A DNA stretch of 5,516 bases from Deltaproteobacteria bacterium (GCA_031288745.1 JAITQT010000299.1:1-5516); one strand, 5' to 3'. Shown: positions 1 to 5,516, counted from the stretch's first letter. Notes: generated by a model not told the origin, from the sequence alone. Numbers and translations: made by a program.

Positions 1-658
1 GCTGGCCTGGAAAGGCTAATTGCAGCTTATTGGGAAGAGAGGGCAGCGATGGGAGAAAATAAAGAAGAAAGATTATGGTTAAGGCTAGATATCCGGTAAA
101 AGTAAAGACTGAGTTTAAAAAGCTAGATAAGATAGCCCCATAAGAGATTTCAGAAAGTTTTGATTTAACTAAATCTAAGGTGATGAAGTTAAAGCGGCCG
201 TTTATAAATCGAGCCGCTCGGCCGACCAGTTCGTCTAGGCGGCCCTTGTATCGGGGAAAGCCTTCGGCAAAGTCGGTAAGGTTACCCACAGCGTAGTTAA
301 AAGCTAGCCACATGGCGCATAGGCCTAAAGATAGGGTTAATAGCACCGATAAGGACCTAGGAAAACCTCTCCCGGTGAAAAAGACCACCAAGGGGTTAAG
401 GATGCAGCTAATAAAGAAGGCTAGGATCATAGGTAGAAAGATGATCCTAAGGCCCTTAAGGACGATGGCTAGTAAAAAAAGAAAGCCCAGGCCCATGGCT
501 AAGGCCGGAAAGCCTGATAAACCAGTAAGTTTAAAGATATCGCGGCTCTTATCACTCTCTTCGCTCTTAAATTGAGCGCTAAGCTCTTTAGAACTAGGAG
601 GGCTTAAGTTATTTGAAGGGCCCCGAGGGCTTTTAACCGGCGAGGATTTTTTTTTCAT
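1..658 (-). CDS. AI-2E family transporter (PerM/TqsA-like), N-terminal part, runs off the left edge
   Basis: Reading the minus strand from an ATG at 658-656 gives 219 uninterrupted codons to the window edge; an in-frame TAA lies upstream, so this is the first ATG. Residues 1-40 are a basic, Ser/Pro-rich cytoplasmic tail. Membrane segments follow at about 53-69, 72-94, 102-124 and 189-204. Between the third and fourth lies an amphipathic, charged stretch (about 125-185). The motif at 76-100 (PMILAFFISCILNPLVVFF, then GRGFPRSL) matches the AI-2E family pattern of a Pro-containing helix ending in LNP, followed by a basic Gly/Pro turn. Family members are usually about 340-400 residues, so roughly half is present. 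The family includes the E. coli autoinducer-2 exporter TqsA and proposed Na+/H+ antiporters; the substrate here cannot be inferred. The ribosome site is a weak purine run (AGAAAGAAG) directly before the ATG. The family call rests on recognised pattern, not a search. Confidence 0.85.
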   Translation of the reverse strand, partial: MKKKSSPVKSPRGPSNNLSPPSSKELSAQFKSEESDKSRDIFKLTGLSGFPALAMGLGFLFLLAIVLKGLRIIFLPMILAFFISCILNPLVVFFTGRGFPRSLSVLLTLSLGLCAMWLAFNYAVGNLTDFAEGFPRYKGRLDELVGRAARFINGRFNFITLDLVKSKLSEISYGAILSSFLNSVFTFTGYLALTIIFLLYFLPSLPSLPNKLQLAFPGQ

Positions 659-669
659 CTTCTTTCTAG

Positions 670-684
670 CCAAAAGACTTTTGG
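670..684. promoter_or_regulatory. 15-nt perfect palindrome upstream of the transporter
   Basis: CCAAAAG-A-CTTTTGG is a perfect 7-bp inverted repeat around a single central base. It ends 12 bases before the transporter ATG and lies between the possible promoter and the start codon. It could be a repressor operator. As RNA the one-base spacer would have to open to form a loop, so a DNA site is more likely than a hairpin. No known operator is recognised. Confidence 0.35.
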
Positions 685-713
685 GTTAAGCCACGGTATT
701 AATGGCGGCTTAC

Positions 714-743
714 TTTTTAGTCTTAAAAATTGCGAAATGTTAA
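714..743 (-). promoter_or_regulatory. Possible sigma-70 promoter for the transporter gene
   Basis: On the minus strand, TTAACA (743-738; 5 of 6 to TTGACA) is followed after 18 bases by TAAAAA (719-714; 4 of 6 to TATAAT). Transcription would begin near 707, leaving a leader of about 50 bases that carries the 670-684 palindrome. Matches of this quality occur by chance in AT-rich DNA, so this is only a candidate. Confidence 0.3.
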
Positions 744-845
744 CTAGCCGTCGCCGCTATGGAGACGACTACAATTTTTGGGGGAGGTGGTAATAGAGCC
801 TTTAAGCTATTTAATGTTGAAACTACCTAAAGTTCTCGATGGCTA

Positions 846-916
846 CTTACTAGGTAAGCTCCCCTTATTAACCTCGGCCCGGACTAGAGCGAAGGAGGGC
901 GAGGGGGAGTAACTTA
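846..916. repeat. Long imperfect inverted repeat with an alternative small hairpin
   Basis: TAAG-CTCCC (855-863), CCTCG (872-876) and CCC (878-880) pair in order with GGG (897-899), CGAGG (900-904), GGGAG (905-909) and CTTA (913-916), giving a long bulged stem. The strand GTAAG (854-858) can instead pair with CTTAC (846-850) across a three-base loop, so the two folds exclude each other at that point. No T-tract follows, so it is not a standard terminator. Function unknown. Confidence 0.35.
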
Positions 917-1183
917 TTAAATATAGGTTGCCTAACCGAAAAGAGAGGCAGGTTGTTACTTAACTACATTAACCTTAATCGAGCAGCAAGAGAGGCGAAC
1001 GAAGAGCAAAACCCTCTTTTGTATAAAATTGAAAGTTGATTCTACCATTGTGTTCGGATAGAAGGCCTAAGATAGCCTTTGGCTCGGGAGCGATTGTTAA
1101 ATCGTTTCTTTCTATAGCTAAAGTTGGTAGAGCGGCGGCGATAGTGATTAAGTTGCTAAACCAGATTGTTATTAAATTGGTAA

Positions 1184-1381
1184 CCGTTCACCATAGTTCT
1201 TTTGAGGTTTCTACTTAGCTCTCTGCTCCAACCATATATTTTAACTTGGATTAATGATAAAATTACTAAAGCTCCTATAGGGGGCTACATTGTTGTGGTA
1301 TGTGTCGTCCCTTTCAATAGGCTTGGCACCGTAACGTTCTCTTTTGTGAACGGGCCTTTAAACGTTCACATTGGTGAACGG
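1184..1381. repeat. Cluster of GTGAACG / CGTTCAC repeats
   Basis: Four copies of one 7-mer occur within 200 bases: CGTTCAC at 1185-1191, GTGAACG at 1346-1352, CGTTCAC at 1363-1369 and GTGAACG at 1374-1380. The first and last extend to a 9-base match (CCGTTCACC 1184-1192, GGTGAACGG 1373-1381). The central copy pairs perfectly with either neighbour: as an 8-bp stem with 1345-1352, or as a 7-bp stem with a 4-base loop at 1363-1380. This suits either a multi-site protein-binding region or a two-state RNA. Confidence 0.45.
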
Positions 1382-1449
1382 ACACAAGTTAAGAATTATA
1401 AGAGATGAACTTTTTAGGCCCATTTAAGGGGGGTATAAGCCGCTAAATA

Positions 1450-1466
1450 GCTCAGAGTATCTGAGC
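1450..1466. repeat. Perfect 7-bp hairpin
   Basis: GCTCAGA-GTA-TCTGAGC is a perfect inverted repeat with a three-base loop. It resembles a tRNA D-arm (the word TAGCTCAG precedes it), but no anticodon arm, T-loop or acceptor stem follows. No T-tract follows directly either. Confidence 0.35.
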
Positions 1467-1601
1467 CTGTTGATTCTACCTTAAAATCATCTTAGAGATC
1501 CACTTTTTTGGGCCGTGTTTTTTGGCTCTCTTTTTTTTAGTTTTTTAGCCCTGCTACCTTGGCCGCTCAGATAGGCCTATGTTTTAAAGCCTTGGGCTAG
1601 A

Positions 1602-1644
1602 AAGGCCAAAGGGTGAGCGAAGGCTAAAAACTATTTTTGGCCTT
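1602..1644. repeat. 9-bp inverted repeat enclosing a small hairpin
   Basis: AAGGCCAAA (1602-1610) is the exact reverse complement of TTTGGCCTT (1636-1644). The enclosed segment carries AGC-GAAG-GCT (1617-1626), a short stem with a four-base loop. The GGCC core is self-complementary and common in this genome, which lowers the weight of the outer match. Confidence 0.3.
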
Positions 1645-1691
1645 AAATTAAAGAGGGCCGCTATGGGTAAGTTATCCTGACGATCGAAATG

Positions 1692-1756
1692 ATTGGCCGT
1701 TTTCAACTTTTACCACAAAGCCAGATGGTGGTGGGAGGTGAGATGGCACGGCCAAT
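1692..1756. repeat. 9-bp inverted repeat with stacked inner stem
   Basis: ATTGGCCGT (1692-1700) is the exact reverse complement of ACGGCCAAT (1748-1756). Directly inside the 3' arm, TGGC (1744-1747) can pair with GCCA (1720-1723). Alternatively ACCAC (1712-1716) can pair with GTGGT (1727-1731). The 3' half of the loop is purine- and G-rich (GGTGGTGGGAGGTGAG, 1726-1741). This is a candidate structured RNA or protein-binding element of unknown role. Confidence 0.35.
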
Positions 1757-1850
1757 GTTTTCGGTCCTGGGTATAAAAGCGAAATTTAGGGGAGAGGCGG
1801 CTAAAGATCTGTTTTTATTTTTCACCAGAAGTTAATTTTTTTGACGCTTT

Positions 1851-1928
1851 AGGAGAGGTTTTTTTTTAACCAAGGATAACTAGTCGTCCTTTGATGGCGC
1901 TCGATGAGGCTATTTTTTAACCTCTCTT
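1851..1928. repeat. 10-bp inverted repeat enclosing a second hairpin
   Basis: AGGAGAGGTT (1851-1860) pairs with AACCTCTCTT (1919-1928), with one G-U pair. The enclosed sequence contains CAAGGA and TCCTTTG around 1871-1893, which form a second bulged stem. Both outer arms lie next to T-runs (1859-1867 and 1913-1918). The whole could fold as a branched RNA; it has no recognised family. Confidence 0.35.
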
Positions 1929-2017
1929 TGCTTGGCGGCGAAAAATAGCTAAAGTTATTTATCTAAAGCGCCCAAAGAGACCCGGAGATTCTCGGACGTG
2001 CTCCTTATGTTCAAGGG

Positions 2018-2087
2018 TGAGGTCTTTAGAGTCGCCTTGTGAGGCGTTTGAAACAAAAAGCCACACTTTAGAGTGAGTTAGACCTTG
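2018..2087. ncRNA. Predicted three-way-junction RNA fold, unassigned
   Basis: A closing stem of 8 pairs (2018-2025 with 2080-2087, two of them G-U) encloses two hairpins. These are CGCCT-TGTG-AGGCG (2033-2046, five perfect pairs) and CACT-TTAG-AGTG (2064-2075, four perfect pairs). The pairs are read directly from the sequence; the idea that it is a functional RNA is inference. Transcription direction is unknown, as the fold works on either strand apart from the G-U pairs. No known family is recognised. Confidence 0.3.
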
Positions 2088-2149
2088 ATAGAGGGCGGTA
2101 AAAAATAAATTTTCTAGGCCTTTATGGCCGTTTAACATTGGCTACGGTA

Positions 2150-2179
2150 TTGCCCTTTTTTAAGCGATTGTGGTAGAAT
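2150..2179 (+). promoter_or_regulatory. Weak promoter-like pair upstream of a hairpin
   Basis: TTGCCC (2150-2155) is followed after 18 bases by TAGAAT (2174-2179; 5 of 6 to TATAAT). The -35 match is poor. If real, it would start transcription just at the 2183-2206 hairpin, giving either a small RNA or a leader of about 475 bases for the gene at 2661. Confidence 0.2.
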
Positions 2180-2182
2180 TAT

Positions 2183-2206
2183 TTAGCCTCGAATAGTTGA
2201 GGCTGG
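2183..2206. repeat. Hairpin AGCCTC / GAGGCT
   Basis: AGCCTC (2185-2190) pairs perfectly with GAGGCT (2199-2204). Two flanking U-G pairs and a closing G-U pair inside extend the stem. No T-tract follows, so it is not a terminator. Confidence 0.35.
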
Positions 2207-2660
2207 CGCGAACCGTGGACCGAGCCTGAAGGCCTGATTCTTAGGACCTTGATTATTAAGTGGCTGACGAGTCTGCGGTTTTCCGACCTTAAGCTTTAGC
2301 TGGCCTTGGGCAAATAAATTATAGGCCTATTTTTTGGCCAAATAGCTTTTCTAGAGGCTTTAATTCAAGGCCCTTCAAATTGAGGCTGGGTTGGTTTTGG
2401 AAAGATTAAAATTCGCTTAAAAATTTGGCGGCTTTACTATTGTCCGTTTTAGCGGGCTCAGATCTTTGGTTAGTAGGCCGTTTAATTTTAGCTAAAAAGG
2501 GCAGACTGGCCGATTAACGAGAGTTTTTTTTAAGTTATGTCTTTTAATTTTTATTTGATTGGGCTTCAAAACAATCTTTTTCTTCCGTCTAAGTTGGCCT
2601 CTTGCGCACGGGGCCTAACTACTAGTACGGGAAGGTCTTTTTATCACGGGGGCGGCGTTT

Positions 2661-5288
2661 ATGTCGAAAACTCCTGAAAATTCTCATGCCCATGTAAAGG
2701 CTTTGCACGAGGCCTTGGATCGCGTCTTTGACATGGTCTACTCGACGATGGAAGCAAAACCGGCCTCAGAGCAAACGGCGGTGCCGGTGGAAATTACCTC
2801 TGAGCAAGCTTATGAGAATCACAAGAAGGCCTCTAAGCTGGCTTTAAGCTGTCTGGAGGTCAGAGACTGCGTCGAGAAGGTGGCCCGCAACTCTTTTTTT
2901 CCTGGGCCCAAGGGGCTAGAGACAGCCTTGGCTCGATTAGTCACTATCTACGATCGCTTAGATAACATTGACGATTCTAGAGCCTATTTTGATCAGTTAA
3001 AGACGTTAGTCGATCCTAAAACTTCGGCCCTCTTTTTAGCCGAGGCGGTTAATGTTTTGATCATGGGCTATTTAGATCACGATCGTTTAGAAGAAGCGGT
3101 CGAGGTTTATCGTGAGCATCTCTACCTTGATTTGTATTTGGAGGCAGCTTCCGGTTTAGTTAGGGCCGCTTTTTATCTGGTCTCAAAATTCGTAATCGTT
3201 GAGGACATGGATAAGGCCAGAGACATTTATGAAACCATGGAACGCTTTGGCGGTGGGGCTTCGCAACTAACCTTGGTTTCGCCTAAAGAGAGTAATGCCT
3301 CTAATTTATCAACAGCTCCCTCTTTGGATGCCGATTCCTTGACTCACTCTCCTGAGCGTCCTCGGCTCACTTTAATTGCCTCGGCCACTCCCACCGGCTC
3401 GGCCTCATTAAGCGGCGGAGAGCCTCATCCTTTGGCCGATATAGGTGATTACGACGATATCGGGGTGGTTAGAGCGCAGGCGGCGGTTAACGTTATTAGC
3501 GGCTACGCCATGACCGGCCAGGCTGAAAAGGCCCTTGAGGTCTACGGGGCTATGCCCGCCCCTGTTGATAGCGAGGAGTACGTCTCATTAAGGAGCATGG
3601 CTGCGGTCAATCTAATTTGCGTCTACATTCACGATCATCGCTGGAATGAAGCCATGGCCATCTTTAAGGAGATGGAGGATTTGGGCCGCTTGGGCGATAA
3701 TAGCGTATTTATCGGTAAAGCGGTGGTTGAGATTATCGGGTTTACTGATAAGGCCCATCTAAGCCAGGCCGAGGCCCTCTACGAATCTTTGGCGAGCCGA
3801 GGTTCAGGCCCGGATTTTGATTTGGAGCGCATTAGAGCGGCTGGAAACTTAATTTATGTTTGCGGCGAGTTTGGAAAGCTAGCTAAGGCTAGGGCTATCT
3901 TTGACACCTTAGTCGAGTTTGGTAATTCAGAGCCCATTTTGGCCGTTAGGGCCAAAGCCACTGTAAATTTAATGAGTGATTATTGCGCAGCTAGAAAAAT
4001 TAAGGAAGCTGAGACTCTTTACGCTTCGATGGATTTATTGGGCGACAATCAAGCCCTAGCCGAATCAAGGGCTGAAGCAGCCCATAATTTGATGACCGGC
4101 TATTTTAGGGCTAAGCGCTACTCCGACGCTATCCAAACTTTTTATTCCCGGGCCAAATTAGGCGACTTATCTAGGGTCGTTTTCGTTAGAGCCAGGGCTG
4201 CCTTTTGTTTGGTGACTGAGTTTCTTCAAGAAGGTCAAATGTCTACGGCCTTAAAGATTTATGCGGGCTTTAATTCGTTTCCTCTTAGCCGCCCGGTTTT
4301 AGTCGAGTGGGCCAAGGCCATGGTTAACTTAGTCCATTTTTGCGGTGATAATGGCCGCAGAGATCAAGCTAGAGATTACTTTAACACTCTTTTAGGTGTG
4401 GTTAACGAGTTTATTAAAAATGGCGGTGATATTGAAACCGACCCCTTGCGTCACCCCGAACTCTCCTCACACAACGAAGACGTCTCCGATTCCCCCTTTG
4501 GTGGGGCTGGGGCTTACATGGACGTGATCTCTCGCCACAGCGACTCGGAAAATCCGGAAGAAAATCTGCACCCTATAGATTTATTAGGCAAAGCCGCCTT
4601 TAATTTAGTCTACGACTATACCGATGCCGGAGCACTTAAGCAAGCCGAGGAAGTCTATAGAACCATGCTAACTTTGAACTCTCGTCCCGAGGTTACTCAA
4701 GACGCTGCCCAGGCCGGGGTTCATCTTCTAACTAAGGCTTGGCTCAGCGGACGAGTTAAGATGTCGGTTGGCATCTATAAGTCTTTTTCCAAGTTACCGG
4801 TTAACGATAAGATAGATTCCTATAGGGCTAGGGCCGTGTTAAGCTTGATGAATCTTTCCCACGGCACTAAAAATCTCGATCTCTTAGAAGACCTTTACTC
4901 TGATATTAAAAAGCTTAGTCCTCCAGAAAAATATGGCTATCTCCTAGCCCGCGCCTCTCAAAGCCTAGTTCAAAGTTTAGGTCTGGCTAAAAGGATAGAC
5001 GAGGCTAAGTTAATTTACGAGGCCATCTCCACTTTAGGTAACGAGCCGCGCATAGTCGAGTGCCGGGCCAAGGCTGCGGTCAGTTTGATGTACGCCTACG
5101 AGGCCCAAGGTTATGTGGAAGAAGCTTTAAATCTCTATTTTAATTTAAGTAAAATGGGCGAAAGCCCAAAGCTTATTCGCAATCGCCTTAAGGCGGCCAA
5201 GCGCCTTATAAAGTGCCTTAAAAAATCAGGGCGCTATAACGAGGCCTCAATGATAGAAAAAGAATACCAAGAATTTATGCCCTATTAA
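2661..5288 (+). CDS. Large helical-repeat protein (PPR/TPR-like solenoid, 40-residue repeats)
   Basis: An 875-residue, apparently cytoplasmic protein with no signal peptide or membrane segment. After a non-repetitive N-terminal part (about 1-85), about 17 helix-pair repeats begin near residues 86, 125, 166, 271, 311, 351, 390, 430, 470, 510, 550, 642, 682, 722, 762, 802 and 842. The spacing is 39-41, mostly exactly 40, and the last repeat is cut at the C-terminus. The consensus is R1-A2-x-A4-A5-V6-N7-L8-hydrophobic9, Y12, often G16, E20-A21, Y25, M28, G32. Shifted by two, this fits the PPR pattern; TPR motifs share the Y, A and aromatic positions. Low-complexity inserts fill about 206-270 (Ser/Pro/Thr-rich) and 590-641 (acidic, Ser/His-rich), both between whole repeats. 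No catalytic domain is visible, so a binding scaffold for protein or RNA is likely, and the partner is unknown. ATG 2661 is the only ATG after an in-frame TAA at 2616; a G-rich run (2648-2655) is the only ribosome-site candidate. A terminator follows. Confidence 0.93.
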   Translation: MSKTPENSHAHVKALHEALDRVFDMVYSTMEAKPASEQTAVPVEITSEQAYENHKKASKLALSCLEVRDCVEKVARNSFFPGPKGLETALARLVTIYDRLDNIDDSRAYFDQLKTLVDPKTSALFLAEAVNVLIMGYLDHDRLEEAVEVYREHLYLDLYLEAASGLVRAAFYLVSKFVIVEDMDKARDIYETMERFGGGASQLTLVSPKESNASNLSTAPSLDADSLTHSPERPRLTLIASATPTGSASLSGGEPHPLADIGDYDDIGVVRAQAAVNVISGYAMTGQAEKALEVYGAMPAPVDSEEYVSLRSMAAVNLICVYIHDHRWNEAMAIFKEMEDLGRLGDNSVFIGKAVVEIIGFTDKAHLSQAEALYESLASRGSGPDFDLERIRAAGNLIYVCGEFGKLAKARAIFDTLVEFGNSEPILAVRAKATVNLMSDYCAARKIKEAETLYASMDLLGDNQALAESRAEAAHNLMTGYFRAKRYSDAIQTFYSRAKLGDLSRVVFVRARAAFCLVTEFLQEGQMSTALKIYAGFNSFPLSRPVLVEWAKAMVNLVHFCGDNGRRDQARDYFNTLLGVVNEFIKNGGDIETDPLRHPELSSHNEDVSDSPFGGAGAYMDVISRHSDSENPEENLHPIDLLGKAAFNLVYDYTDAGALKQAEEVYRTMLTLNSRPEVTQDAAQAGVHLLTKAWLSGRVKMSVGIYKSFSKLPVNDKIDSYRARAVLSLMNLSHGTKNLDLLEDLYSDIKKLSPPEKYGYLLARASQSLVQSLGLAKRIDEAKLIYEAISTLGNEPRIVECRAKAAVSLMYAYEAQGYVEEALNLYFNLSKMGESPKLIRNRLKAAKRLIKCLKKSGRYNEASMIEKEYQEFMPY

Positions 5289-5318
5289 TTAACCCAAACT
5301 AACCCTAAATTTTTTAAT

Positions 5319-5360
5319 GCGCCTTAGGGGTCTTAAATACCCTTAAGGCGCGATTATTTT
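5319..5360 (+). terminator. Rho-independent terminator of the repeat-protein gene
   Basis: GCGCCTTAGGGG (5319-5330) pairs with CCCTTAAGGCGC (5340-5351) over 12 positions, one of them G-U, around a 9-base loop. A T-rich tail (GATTATTTT, 5352-5360) follows. It begins 31 bases after the TAA of the 875-residue gene. It also forms the 5' exon of the intron that starts at 5371. Confidence 0.85.
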
Positions 5361-5370
5361 ATGATTATGT

Positions 5371-5516
5371 GTGCGCCGTGGAAAGGTGCATTCGCTAAGC
5401 GAGGTGAAACTCCTCGTCCGGCAACTTTTACTGCTGTTCCAGCCGGTAGCAATCCCATACGATGTGGAGGTAACAAAATGTTGTGAGCATGGGATGTAAA
5501 GTCCTCTTTTAGGAGG
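5371..5516 (+). mobile_element. Group II intron, 5' end (ribozyme domain I), truncated by the window
   Basis: The element opens with GTGCGCC, fitting the conserved group II 5' end GUGYG. A compact set of domain I stems follows: CGAGG-(7 nt)-CCTCG (5400-5416), with GTGAAACTC spanning its loop as in bacterial introns; CCGGC (5418-5422) with GCCGG (5442-5446); ATCCCAT (5452-5458) with ATGGGAT (5489-5495); and CCTC (5503-5506) with GAGG (5513-5516). The early order GUGCGCC, GGUGCA, then a GUGAnA-loop hairpin is like that of the group IIC Oceanobacillus intron, from memory. Only about the first 146 bases are present, so EBS sites, any reverse transcriptase/maturase and domains V-VI lie outside. 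Insertion in the sense direction just after a terminator suggests group IIC, but class is not proven. Confidence 0.85.

Larger units (their letters stand above)
659..2660. other. 2.0 kb divergent intergenic region without a convincing gene
   Basis: All six frames are broken by frequent stops. The longest open stretches (about 60-70 codons on either strand, between 975 and 1408) are of a length expected by chance in DNA of this composition. No tRNA, rRNA, tmRNA, RNase P or SRP RNA signature was found by eye. What is present: T-rich runs (for example 1503-1545, 1859-1867, 2525-2531), many GGCC tetramers, and several inverted repeats listed separately. It may hold decayed genes, unannotated small RNAs, or both regulatory regions of the divergent flanking genes. 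Confidence 0.7.

Noticed and set aside
312..575. 87-codon plus-strand ORF rich in Lys and Arg
   Set aside because: It lies antisense to the AI-2E transporter frame on the minus strand, which is longer, open to the window edge and matches a family. The basic composition is a by-product of the hydrophobic codons on the other strand.
1036..1218. 60-codon plus-strand ORF
   Set aside because: It starts at TTG without a ribosome site, matches no family, and is of chance length for this AT-rich region.
1324..1340. Sigma-54 promoter (TTGGCAC element)
   Set aside because: The required GC at the -12 position is missing at the proper spacing.
1202..1408. 68-codon plus-strand ORF
   Set aside because: It has a non-ATG start, no ribosome site, no recognised motif, and overlaps the GTGAACG repeat cluster. 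Length is within chance.
1441..1515. tRNA-like sequence (TAGCTCAG followed by a D-arm-like hairpin)
   Set aside because: No G18-G19 pair, no T-loop GTTCGAA, and no matching acceptor stem could be found around it.
1500..1560. Rho-independent terminator at the T-rich stretch
   Set aside because: There are long T-runs but no stable stem immediately before them, and no gene ends there.
2541..2600. Sigma-70 promoter directly before the repeat-protein gene
   Set aside because: TTGATT can be found, but no acceptable -10 element follows at 16-18 bases. The promoter of this gene remains unidentified.

Overview
The window holds two genes pointing away from each other, a roughly 2 kb gap between them, and the start of a mobile intron at the right edge. 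The organism looks like a Gram-negative-type bacterium of moderate G+C, with AT-leaning third positions (many TTA and CTA Leu codons) and a striking excess of the tetramer GGCC in both coding and non-coding DNA. The low gene density could fit a host-restricted or reducing genome, but no marker here fixes the taxon.

Left edge (1-658, minus strand): the first 219 codons of an AI-2E (PerM/TqsA-type) membrane transporter, cut off by the window edge. It begins with an ATG at 658-656. Short plus-strand reading frames over this stretch are antisense shadows of it.

Middle (659-2660): no convincing gene. I see a possible minus-strand promoter and a 15-nt palindrome just upstream of the transporter, then a scatter of inverted repeats and possible RNA folds. 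The best are a predicted three-way junction at 2018-2087 and a GTGAACG repeat cluster near 1184-1381. Reading frames here are no longer than chance would give.

Right (2661-5288, plus strand): an 875-residue soluble solenoid protein. It is built of about 17 helix-pair repeats on a nearly exact 40-residue period, and the repeats look intermediate between TPR and PPR. Two disordered acidic or Ser/Pro-rich inserts sit exactly at repeat boundaries. The gene ends in a strong rho-independent terminator (5319-5360). Nineteen bases past that stem, at 5371, a group II intron begins in the same orientation and runs out of the window. This terminator-adjacent placement is typical of group IIC introns.

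The two genes are divergent and do not form an operon. Nothing in the sequence ties their functions together.
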